Below are positions 7,401 to 15,692 of a stretch of 21,813 nt of DNA, piece by piece. Every line of letters begins with the position of its first letter. Position 1 is the stretch's first letter. Position numbers and translations under genes: made by a program. The DNA comes from Hepatocystis sp. ex Piliocolobus tephrosceles (Eukaryota; Apicomplexa; Aconoidasida; Haemosporida; Plasmodiidae): positions 1 to 21,813 of the forward strand of contig CABPSV020000232.1 of NCBI GenBank assembly GCA_902459845.2, in the 5' to 3' direction. The notes below the pieces were generated by a model that ran no database searches, was not told the DNA's origin, and saw only the letters and a program-made list of their open reading frames with translations.

Positions 7401-10268
7401 GTAAGAATATGTTTTTGTAGGAAATACTTTTTTTTTTATATTTGACGTCGATTTTGATGATGAGGAAGAAGAAGAAGAGGATGGGGAAGAAGGAGGAAAT
7501 GGTATATTATTAACATGATCATAATTACATAACCAATTTTTTTTTATAGTATCATAATAAACACCATATATTGGAATTAATATGCTTTTTAATTCTTCTT
7601 CGGAATATAATTTTTCGATTTTCTCTTTTTCTAAAAGTTGTATTATACTGCATAAATTTAAATGGAAATCTTTATTGTATGGCATCTCTTTCGGAAGGTT
7701 GTTGCTGCTTTGGTTGTTGTTGCTGCTTTGGTTGTTATTGCTGCTTTGGTTGTTATTGCTGCTTTGGTTGTTGTTGCTGCTTTGGTTGTTGTTGCTGCTT
7801 TGGTTGTTGTTGCTACTTTGGTTGTTGTTGCTACTTTGGTTGTTGTTGCTGCTTTGGTTGTTGTTGCTACTTTGGTTGTTGTTGCTACTTTGGTTGTTGT
7901 TGCTGCTTTGGTTGTTGTTGCTGCTTTGGTTGTTATTATAGTTATCATTGCTATAACTAATATTATTACTAATGTTATTACTAACTTTTAAGCAGCCATT
8001 ATATGTATCCGGTTTTAATGACTCGTACATGTGCCCTACAACGTTTTTTTTATTTTTATTAACATATTTCTTATACATATCATTATTTAAATTTTGTATA
8101 TTACAATTGTTAGAATTAATCATATTATCATTTTGCTTTATTTTTTCATTAACATCAAATGCAAGTTCTTTTTCCTCTCTATTTGTTTTATTATTTATCA
8201 CAGTATTAAAAATTGATGATAAATTAGTATGGTTATTTACAGGCGCAATCCTGTTAATTTTTTTTTTTAAAGTATATCCATTTTCATTGTTTTTAAAAGA
8301 TGCATAAGTACAATTGTTACTAATATTACTATTATCGCTACAATTATAAAACGAATCTTTTTTGTTTTCTTCGCTTGTTATATTATTACTCATTTTAAGG
8401 TTTGCTTCGTTTAACTTAATTTTCAAATAAGAATTACGAAGGTTGTTTAATACATATGTATTATAAGCATTATTCCTGTATATATCTGATTGAATATTTT
8501 TGTATATATTTAAATTAAGTAAAGAGTATTCATTCATTTTTAATTTTTTATTCATATTATTATTATAATCATTTTTTAGATTTCTTTTTAAGATATTCTT
8601 TTGTGTTACTATTTCGTTTTTATTTATATTTTGTGTATCATCATGATTACAAGCAGTTACGTCCGTTTTGTCGTTTTCGATGTTGTTGCCGTTGGTACTA
8701 TTTCGATTTTTGTTGTCGCGTAAAAAAACATTGTTATCATAGTTAGGTACATGCTCACCACTATTTTCGCTACTTTTTTCAACACTGTTGTTTTTCCTTC
8801 TTTTTGTACTTACATCTTGGCTACTTTTATTAATCAGTTCGTTACTTTTATAACCTTTGCTACTCTCGTTTATGTCAGAGTGGTCACTTCCATTTTTACT
8901 ATCCTTTTTTAAGTTATCTATTTTTTTAGAATCAATAAAATCACTGTTATTCTCGTTTACTGTCGTTAGTATATTATATGCCCATTCCTCCTTATTCCTT
9001 TCTCCATCATTTTTTTTATTATTTAAATATTCGTATAAACTACTGTCTAAATTTGGAGCATAGGTAGGAACAAGGTCATTGTACAAATTCAAATTATTCG
9101 TTTTATTACTACAAAACACAGTTTTGCATAAATACATACTGTTGGCTGATTCTTTTATGTTGTCATTACTATTATTACTAAACGTTTTTGTACTTTGAGA
9201 TAGACTATTATTATTTAAACTGTCATTAAAATCACAGTACGTGTTGTCAGTATTTTCAGATGACGTGTTATCCATGCTTGTACTGGTGTTCGTGTTGGTA
9301 GTTACATTTGTGCTTATGCTTATGTCTGTACTACTATCAATTGTATCATTTTTTGCAGAACCGTTTTTTACAGCACCATTTTTTGCAGAACCGTTTTTTG
9401 CAGCACCATTTTTTGCAGAACTATCTTTTGCAGCACCATTTTTTGTAGAACCGTTTTTATTTTCCTTATATAAAAAAACTTCCCCACTTGCATGCGTAAT
9501 GTCTATTAACTCATCTGAAACATTATCATGTATATTGTTATTACTTTGATATATATTATCTACATTATTAATATCATTATGTGTACTAAAAATAATGTTA
9601 CTTTTCGAGCATGTATCATTATATATGATATTTTTATGTTTTAATTTATCTTCGTGATTTAAAAAGAGTTTAAAACTGTTATTTGTTTCTTCTTTACGTA
9701 GCAATGGTAAACTAACGTTTTCTTTTTTTGATTCATTACAATCGACAGAATTTGAAATAAAATTTAGTTTTTCATTTTTTTTATTAATATATTTTGTTTG
9801 ATCATTTTGTATCGTAAACTTATTTTTCATTTCTGATTTTTTATTATTGTTTTTATTATCATTTTCGCTCATTGAACTACTATTATCATTTTCGCTCATT
9901 GAACTACTATTATCATTTTTGCTCATTGAACTACTATTATCATTTTCAATAGAATTTTCTATAATTACACTATTACTATCATTACTACGAACATCATTAC
10001 AATTAATGTTACTATTGTTGTCTTTACAACTTAATTCTTTCTCTATATTAGCATTAAACATATCATTAATTGTGTTATTATAATTTTGTATTATATTATC
10101 ATTTATTTTTATCGAATTATGATTGTTCGTATAAATTTTTTTTTTTAAATCAAAACAATTTCTTGTTTTATTTCGAAATGAACAATTTTTATTTTTGTTG
10201 TTACTGTTTATGTTAATTCCTTTGTTAGAAGTATAATGACCATGATTTTCATTCGTAACTTTGTACAT
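4443..10268 (-). CDS. ApiAP2-family transcription factor with AP2 domain(s) and C-terminal ACDC domain
   Basis: 1,941 residues without an intron in the part shown. ApiAP2 proteins are the main sequence-specific nuclear transcription factors of Apicomplexa. An AP2 domain spans about 899-966: strand region GVYYDTIKKNWLCNY (Gly902, Trp912), then after a serine-rich insert (about 923-942) the strand/helix part VFPTKTYSYHEARQLALEHK. A second, divergent AP2-like domain lies at about 1317-1364 (FYEKEKERWVIKIL, Trp1328; YFKKFDCKVYGFFYA; LTIEHKH). Residues about 1850-1935 match an AP2-coincident C-terminal (ACDC) domain: SLAKQTILLLLKDILNC, then LMPYFFIFKNVIKQKTLP. The rest is Asn/Ser/Lys/Asp-rich with several tandem repeats. 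The start is provisional: the frame stays open for 13 codons upstream with a splice-acceptor-like sequence. I cannot say which named ApiAP2 this is. Confidence 0.85.
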   Translation of the reverse strand: MYKVTNENHGHYTSNKGININSNNKNKNCSFRNKTRNCFDLKKKIYTNNHNSIKINDNIIQNYNNTINDMFNANIEKELSCKDNNSNINCNDVRSNDSNSVIIENSIENDNSSSMSKNDNSSSMSENDNSSSMSENDNKNNNKKSEMKNKFTIQNDQTKYINKKNEKLNFISNSVDCNESKKENVSLPLLRKEETNNSFKLFLNHEDKLKHKNIIYNDTCSKSNIIFSTHNDINNVDNIYQSNNNIHDNVSDELIDITHASGEVFLYKENKNGSTKNGAAKDSSAKNGAAKNGSAKNGAVKNGSAKNDTIDSSTDISISTNVTTNTNTSTSMDNTSSENTDNTYCDFNDSLNNNSLSQSTKTFSNNSNDNIKESANSMYLCKTVFCSNKTNNLNLYNDLVPTYAPNLDSSLYEYLNNKKNDGERNKEEWAYNILTTVNENNSDFIDSKKIDNLKKDSKNGSDHSDINESSKGYKSNELINKSSQDVSTKRRKNNSVEKSSENSGEHVPNYDNNVFLRDNKNRNSTNGNNIENDKTDVTACNHDDTQNINKNEIVTQKNILKRNLKNDYNNNMNKKLKMNEYSLLNLNIYKNIQSDIYRNNAYNTYVLNNLRNSYLKIKLNEANLKMSNNITSEENKKDSFYNCSDNSNISNNCTYASFKNNENGYTLKKKINRIAPVNNHTNLSSIFNTVINNKTNREEKELAFDVNEKIKQNDNMINSNNCNIQNLNNDMYKKYVNKNKKNVVGHMYESLKPDTYNGCLKVSNNISNNISYSNDNYNNNQSSNNNQSSNNNQSSNNNQSSNNNQSSNNNQSSNNNQSSNNNQSSNNNQSSNNNQSSNNNQSSNNNQSSNNNQSSNNLPKEMPYNKDFHLNLCSIIQLLEKEKIEKLYSEEELKSILIPIYGVYYDTIKKNWLCNYDHVNNIPFPPSSPSSSSSSSSSKSTSNIKKKVFPTKTYSYHEARQLALEHKYNYTKSKYNIFNNLSEEEHIFFISINAFTSNKVNKNEKQKVLNHDYTCTENRILDSAASNDNCIDAQQSNVTNLNENNDHLNDFYKENVEKVLALKSEFKKKENDYTVNIDDSSIANTCASTTTSICASTCASTVVDSDSTISGTCNSTNVNLHTSLYIDSQKNKDLNLNLTLKLLDHKEIINYDTSLPLQNINSDLANTKEDIEEKCFNKIDTTNGGDILLSNLHVPQSNSDFNFKKNHDGVWNATNNNILDTNTSEQNNLNNNSNKKEDVEMDKGGTTDAYSTQIIEKTDGTQSTYIADSINKTNGVYNEHNINAHSINFKTQVILYKTLGIMFSESIIEKLKHLQKEYIFYEKEKERWVIKILEKKNNTLLYFKKFDCKVYGFFYACILTIEHKHLYLDYFLNEKNYDFLMNLIQNSYIKNNLYYNGNTTTDPNSFYSNVDYNCAYHNDVSRNGVSHNDTNLNNTNYNYVYPTENEKRISNFVCCNNRYDGNRYDDDMYNGDMYNDDMYNGDICKHESFHHNNTKIGHVQKGNYEVNYDNFNSFEKNSDVTRNRSYIKKKAFTKNCNKKGKVYTYKNTMLSKNPNILYNNYEKKNPSIKIKNEKNNYPYENNICVNSLQVTNYNYTVENNIHNDMHPIQTINSSNITSYANHMQLYKQNIKGVVIENFHNDEKKTKIIKKKKKKEKNNKTHQGNQVNSANTNSANTNSANTNSANTNSANTNGDHTNDDHTNDDHTNGDHTNPNIQQTTENGHNCSSYKNKNHSNFSLTPGEHNINNKTNINNINYNCDNNKSYINYKIEDLTENTSKIKCINKIKELTDTNDKTRKKKEKKINTSTLKKKKSGKDSLSNIKDTNFESNVEEETNNLIKLDSYVDTLEKNTDIISLAKQTILLLLKDILNCIPIQMAPSIISRKIYDQKIYAHVKFVYHCKSLIDLMPYFFIFKNVIKQKTLPSNQSVYICNVLLYALFEA
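5134..5268 (-). repeat. 15-bp coding repeats (SANTN then DHTN units) in the ApiAP2 protein
   Basis: Nine units of 15 bp. Reading the protein, about five SANTN units are followed by four NGDHT/NDDHT units. The TN-encoding part is shared by both halves while the other three codons differ, so two repeat types seem to have expanded separately from a common frame. They lie in the low-complexity region before the ACDC domain. Confidence 0.85.
5820..5902 (-). repeat. 15-bp coding repeats (MYNGD / RYDGN-type units) in the ApiAP2 protein
   Basis: About five to six imperfect units built on tcgccattgtacatg on the + strand, encoding alternating MYNGD and MYNDD units and the related RYDGN. They lie downstream of the divergent AP2-like domain in a low-complexity linker. 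Confidence 0.75.
7698..7937 (-). repeat. 18-bp coding array, 13 copies of NNNQSS in the ApiAP2 protein
   Basis: Thirteen near-identical 18-bp units encode NNNQSS at about residues 778-857, some 45 residues before the first AP2 domain. The copies differ only by silent changes: AGC or AGT for the serine, AAC or AAT for one Asn. No stop occurs in several other frames, so spurious open frames of Leu/Trp, Cys/Phe/Gly, Ala/Val and Thr/Lys/Ala pile up here on both strands. Confidence 0.93.
9345..9457 (-). repeat. 15-bp coding repeats (NGSAK / NGAAK) in the ApiAP2 protein
   Basis: About seven units of 15 bp encode NGSAK, NGAAK, NGAVK and one diverged DSSAK at roughly residues 270-307. The result is a basic, Gly/Ala-containing stretch within an otherwise Asn/Asp-rich N-terminal region. 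Confidence 0.88.
9856..9947 (-). repeat. 27-bp coding repeats (NDNSSSMSE) in the ApiAP2 protein
   Basis: Three full units and one partial unit of 27 bp encode NDNSSSMSE/K near residues 108-137. The copies are almost identical in DNA, which suggests recent duplication. Confidence 0.9.
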
Positions 10269-10709
10269 ATTACCACTTCTGCTATTACTACTATTGTCTC
10301 TGGTATTCTAATATGTAATCCTTTATATTTTTATATTATAGTCCTTATATTGTTAAATTTTAAAATTTAGTTTTTATTACTGTACTAATTTTAATTTTTT
10401 TCTTTTTTCTTCATATATATAGACACGTATATATTCTACGATAATGTTTTAATTATTATTATTATTATTATTATTTTTTTTTTTTTTTTTTTTACTTTTT
10501 TAAAAATGGTGCATTATTTATTATTTTAAAAGCGTAACTAACTCTTGTCTTTTTTTGTTCTTTTTGTTTGTTAAATTTAATATTTCATATTTTTTAATTG
10601 ACAAATTTGTAAAATATTTTTTTTTTATTAAGTAGTTATATACATATGTATACCATTTTGGTTATTTATATGTCTACACAGAAACATATGTGTATTTAAC
10701 ATATAAACG

Positions 10710-10741
<32 letters not shown>

Positions 10742-11190
10742 CCACAATATCAAATTATAGTCTTTTTAAAATTATATATAAATTAATGAGTGATAAATAT
10801 GAGCATTTAAACAAATATATACTTGTGATGTTGTGAATGTATATATATGACTATTTACAATTTTAAAAATTTTTATTAAGGATAATAAATTGTTTTTTTT
10901 TTTTTTTTGTTTTTTTTCTTTTCTGAGATTAGTTGTTTTCTTACATTTTATAAGCGGAAATTTAGCAAAATAAAACTACATAACATTTCTAAATATTATG
11001 TAATAAAAAAAAAAATATATATACACATATATAACATATATATGTGCTCACATCTATATACATTCTGGTAAGTATTTCTTAATTATATGAAACAATTATT
11101 ATTTCATAAATAGCAGTGTGAATATGTTTTTACAGTTAATTTTGGTATTGGTAATTTATTCATTTACACACATATATACGTGTGTGCGGG

Positions 11191-11210
11191 TATATACGCT
11201 TGTATATATG
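11191..11210 (+). repeat. Dispersed exact copy of the window-start 14-bp array sequence
   Basis: tatatacgcttgtatatatg here is identical over 20 bases to positions 197-216 at the end of the first array. It sits in a locally GC-richer segment with ACACAC and GTGTGT tracts on either side. Confidence 0.7.
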
Positions 11211-12112
11211 GACACACATGTGTAAGCATAAAAAATACATATATATATATATATATATATATATGTTTTGAACAAATTGATTTATTTAAAATCTAAGTCA
11301 AGTCATATAAAATCGAAAAAATATATATTTAAGTATTTGTACTTATGCGACTTAATAAAAAAAAAATAAAAAACAGTGCTTTTAATTCAATATAGAAAAT
11401 AATAAAATGTTTTGTCAAAACATGCAAAATTATAAATGCTATAAGAAAAAATAAAAACAAAGAACCGATAAAAAAAATAAATAAATAAATAAATAAATAA
11501 ATAAAGGTAAAAAAAAAGTAAAAATATAAAAAACGTTATCATTTATTTTTTTGTTTATAATGATGTAGATTAATGTACATATTTTTTTTTTTTTTCGAAA
11601 CAAATTTGTTCTTATAAAAAATGCGTAACTAAAAAAAAGTAATAAAAGTGTGTAGAATAGGAAAGAAAAATAAAATATAACTAAATAAATAAAAATCAGT
11701 AATAAAATCAATAAGCGTAAAAAAAAAAAAAAATATATAAAAGTAAATAAAAAAAAAAAAAAGGATTTAACAAAGTTAAAAATAGAAATGAAAACAGTAA
11801 TCAAATTACTCTCATTTTAGTACAAAATAATGTGTTCTACATGAACAAAAATTATATTATTAAATCAATTAATATGTTAGAAAATGTATGAAAAAATAGA
11901 GAAACAAGTTGTACTAAACAAAGGCTCATAATATATGTAATATGTATATGTATAATTTCTTTAGTTACTATTTTATTTTTAAATGTCTTATCTTATTTAT
12001 AAATAAATCAAGGTCGAATTTAAAAAAAAAAGTTACACTTTAGTATTCATTAAATGAAATTATTAAATTTATGAAATAAGCACAATAATCAAAAAAAAAA
12101 AAAAAAAAAAAG

Positions 12113-12290
12113 TCAAAAATGAACTTTTCAAACAGAGAAATAATAAAAAAAAAAATATCAAAATTGAATTTTTCAAACAGAGAAAATAAAAAAAGAAAGA
12201 AATCAAAAATGAGCTTTTCAGAGAAATAAAAAAAAAAAAAAATATTGTCAAAAATAGATTTGTTAAATAGAGAAATAACAAAAAAAAAAA
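12113..12290. repeat. 45-bp tandem repeat, four copies
   Basis: Units begin with TCAAAAATGAACTTTTCA-like sequence at 12113, 12158, 12203 and 12248, an exact 45-bp spacing despite diverged sequence and varied A runs. Each carries a conserved CAGAGAAATAA-like block and then an A run. A purine-only segment (GGAACAAGAAAAAGG-type) follows to about 12380. The period is a multiple of three, so the - strand frame stays open and repeats an SLFEKF.FD-type motif, but the composition does not look like protein. Confidence 0.8.
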
Positions 12291-12899
12291 AAAAAAAAAG
12301 GAACAAGAAAAAGGAAAAGGAAAAGAACAAGAAAAAAAAAAAAAGGAACATAAAAAAAAAAAAAAAAAAAGGAAAAGGAAAATAAGAATTTTAATGTATA
12401 TACGCACCTTAAAACATTTTTTTTTTTTCTAGTATCGGAAAATATAGAATTCTAAAAATATATACATTTATATGTTATAATATATATATTTTTTTTTTTT
12501 TTTGAAAAATTTCTCATGAAATTATTTTACTTGATCAAAAACGTTATTTTTGCACACTATTTTTTTTTTTTTTTTTTTTTTTTTAAGTATTGTGTGTTCC
12601 TTGTGATAGTATATATACATATATATGTGTATATGGTGCTTATTACAATTCAAGAATTTTTTTTTTTTTTTTTTATTTAATCGAAAAAGTGGCATAAAGA
12701 GTGTTTAGATTTTTTTTTCTTTTTTTTTATTAAAAACTTTCAGCATACGAAAAAAAAAAAAAAAAATCAAAGTTGAGGAAAATGTAACAATTTACAAATA
12801 TAGAAATGCACGTTAACATTCGTAAAAAAAAAAATACTTAAACAAAATGCTATTTTCGTGCAGTTTTGATTAAAAACATAAAGTCTTTTAACCAACTTT

Positions 12900-12921
12900 A
12901 CCCAATTTTAACCAATTGGGT
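12900..12921. other. Short perfect inverted repeat (hairpin candidate)
   Basis: ACCCAATT and AATTGGGT are reverse complements separated by TTAACC. The element lies in a locally GC-richer island (about 12880-12940) inside otherwise homopolymer-rich intergenic DNA. It may be a noncoding RNA stem, a protein site or chance. Confidence 0.4.
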
Positions 12922-13247
12922 TTATTGTATCCCATCTCATTTAAAAAGAAAAGAAATAATAAAAGGTGAAGGTACAATTAAAAAAATAAAAAAAAAAAAA
13001 GCATTATTTTATAAGCTAAAAATGTAAATATGTATGTACGTCAATTCTTTGAAAAATCGAAAAATCATATATATTATGTATAAACTTTATCGTTTTTTTT
13101 TTTTTTTTTTTATAGCTGTTTATTTTGTTTTTTATATATGATCAAAAAAAAAAAAAAAAAATTTATGTAAGCATTTTTAGTTCGATTTTGTTTATGTGTA
13201 TCTATTGTGTGTGAACATTCAAATATTACATATATAAGAGCTTATAA

Positions 13248-13291
<44 letters not shown>

Positions 13292-13652
13292 ACACGCAGA
13301 AGGAGAAAAAAGTTTAACTGAAGAGGAAAAGCACATGTGTAATAAAATAAATCCAAATCAGTTTCAATACATAGTACACATAGTATATATATATATATAT
13401 ATATATATATAACAAATCCTAAAAGGGGAATTATATATGCACATAAACATATTACATACGCATATTTTTATAATTAAAAAAAATATATAATGTTACATAT
13501 AAAAACGAATTGTCATAGTTTACGTCATAATTTAAATGTTACATTAGTAAAGCATTTTTTTTTTTTTTTTTCTTTTCTTTTTATTAAATTATAAGAATGA
13601 TAGAATTTTTTGTAAGAAGAAAGCAAAAAAAAAAAAAAAAAAATTACTCATT

Positions 13653-13877
13653 TCAATTTCTAGCTCCAGGTCTTTTTTTGCGTATCCAATATTTTAAGAA
13701 AAGCTTATTGTCATATATGGTGTTTACATTAGTTTTAACATTATAATTGCTTTTCGATATGTTCTTCAAAATTAATTTCTGGCATGCCTCTAAGTTTTTT
13801 TCTTGTTCTACATTATTTTTTACATTAGTAACAAAATTAAAGAAAGTGCGATATTTTCTTAAAATATTTTTTTCCAT
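13653..13877 (-). CDS. Small conserved-looking protein of unknown function, 74 residues
   Basis: A complete frame of 74 codons from the ATG at 13877, with an in-frame TAA directly before it, so the start is fixed unless a 5' intron exists. It stands out from its surroundings by higher GC, mixed codon use and a non-repetitive protein sequence. The protein is basic: it opens MEKNILRKYRTFFNFV, has two cysteine-free helical-looking segments apart from one Cys near residue 32, and ends KYWIRKKRPGARN. The N-terminal LRKYRTFF is slightly reminiscent of LYR-motif mitochondrial proteins, but the match is too weak to assign. It lies on the same strand as the CAF-1 gene, about 1.2 kb from its stop codon. 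It could also be one exon of a longer gene, though I found no partner exon with matching phase. Confidence 0.55.
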   Translation of the reverse strand: MEKNILRKYRTFFNFVTNVKNNVEQEKNLEACQKLILKNISKSNYNVKTNVNTIYDNKLFLKYWIRKKRPGARN

Positions 13878-14206
13878 TTAAAAAATAAAGAAAATAGATG
13901 GAAGAGAGGGGAAAAAATGCTTTACTCGTTATGTTACATATATTTGTATATATGTACATATATATATATATATATATATAACTATGTTATAGTTTTAAAA
14001 AAACAAATTAATCGATGACACTTCATATAGGGCATAAACGCGAAAATGAGAAAAAAAAATAAAAATTGTTCTTTACAGGTTTTTAATAAAAGTTAAAACA
14101 ACGCTTTTTTGAACATATCTTGAACACATACATATATTTGTCAACGTGCTTGTTCATTTGTGATCGCATATGTAATAAAAAAAATATCTGTTCATTGTTT
14201 TAAATG

Positions 14207-14237
<31 letters not shown>

Positions 14238-14691
14238 AAATAAATAAATAAATATGTATATACATACATATATTTTTATGTATGTATATAGGTGTGCACA
14301 TGGAAATCAACTATTGTTTATATATTTGCCATAATAAATAGTCAAGTAAAAAAAAAAAAAAATAAAATAATCAGTTTTTACTTTTAAAAAAAAAAAATTA
14401 ATTCGTGAATGCAAAACATATGAAGAAAAAAAAAAAAAATAGAATTTTACAATATAAATGTCAAAGTAGTTATATATAACAACTGTAAGAATGTATCGGT
14501 ATGAAAAATATAATACATATATGTGCATATATGTATGTACGTATGTATATGTATACAAAAAAAAAAACAAAATATTCTGTAAGTTATTTATTGTAAATAA
14601 ATAAAAAATAAAAAAAACTAAGATTAATTATTTATAATATGTAAAGTGTGAAGGCAATAATATGGATAAATTAAATTTGAATATAATTTTT

Positions 14692-14723
<32 letters not shown>

Positions 14724-15063
14724 GTGGTCATAAAATTTAAAGTAAATCTAAATATATTCATTTTTATAATTATTTATAAATAAAATAAACTAGCGGAATA
14801 TAAATTAGTATAATTATATCATCCTAATTTTTATGTTATACAACGTTTGTAAAGTGATTTATTTACACTAATCAAGTAGTCAATTTTTATGTTTTGACTG
14901 TTCTGATTTTTTTATAAGTTTTAACTTTTCCTAGTTTTTAAAGCATTTTTTTTAGCATAAGTCAATATAAATACATTTTACTGTATGTTTAAAAAAAAAA
15001 AAAAAAATGTTTTTTTTTTATTTATATGCGTTTTTTATTACTCCTTAACAAGCAGTGATAGAT
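13878..15063. other. Intergenic region between the CAF-1A gene and the small gene
   Basis: About 1.2 kb of AT-rich DNA with an AAAT microsatellite (about 14222-14254), an (AT)n run near 13962 and several A tracts, the longest at 14697-14723. I see no coding region: the - strand open frame at 14307-14570 is Phe/Tyr-rich and repeat-derived. It should contain the 3' UTR of the CAF-1A gene and the promoter of the small gene. Confidence 0.7.
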
Positions 15064-15651
15064 TTATTTTTCTTCTACTATTATTTGCTTGGCTGATGTT
15101 AAATTATTTTCTTCAATTTGATTATCCTGTACGTGCTCAATGTCTTTCATGTTTTCACTATCTTTCGTGTTTTCACTATCTTTCGTGTTTTCACTATCTT
15201 CCGTGTTTTCACTATCTTTCGTATTTTCACTATCTTCCATATTTTCGTCAATTTTTTCGTTTTCACTATTTTCCACATTTTCGTCAATTTTTTCGTTTTC
15301 ATCAATTTTGCTCCTTTCTTCAGTTGATTTTTCTTGCTTTTTTGATTTTTCTAGCTTTTTTAAATTTTCTTTATGCATTTTTTTTTGCTTTTTTACTGCT
15401 TCTATTTTTTTGGATATTAAGTTTAATTTTCGTTTTCTGATATCATATATTTTTGCCAATAATTCTTCATTTTTGAAAAGTTTAATTCCTTCTTCTGATG
15501 CCATCCATTTCTGGAGTGATGTTAAGCAAAACAAAAATGGTTATATAAGTATGTTTTAAAAAAACGGATAAACAGATAAATAAGTAAACAATTACGTAAA
15601 TACACAGACATAAGACGAACAAAAAAAGAAAAGGAATGATTTGCAATTATG

Positions 15652-15692
<41 letters not shown>

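Larger units (their letters stand above)
10269..13652. other. Long AT-rich intergenic region upstream of the ApiAP2 gene
   Basis: About 3.4 kb with no supported gene. It contains (AT)n runs, many poly(dA)/poly(dT) tracts over 15 bp, a (TAA)-like run near 10451-10472, an AAAT microsatellite near 11479-11503, a 45-bp tandem repeat (12113-12290), a purine-only stretch (about 12282-12380) and a small inverted repeat (12900-12921). Open frames at 11439-11804 and 12040-12407 on the - strand are Phe-rich translations of A-rich DNA. Its position suggests promoter and 5' UTR sequence for the ApiAP2 gene and the 3' end of the small gene at 13653, but no binding site stands out. Confidence 0.75.

Noticed and set aside
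7571..7991. Cys/Phe/Gly, Leu/Trp and Ala/Val repeat proteins on the + strand
   Set aside because: Alternate frames of the NNNQSS-encoding array in the ApiAP2 gene.
11439..12407. Phe-rich - strand frames upstream of the ApiAP2 gene
   Set aside because: Homopolymer-derived; the 45-bp repeat keeps the frame open because its period is a multiple of three.
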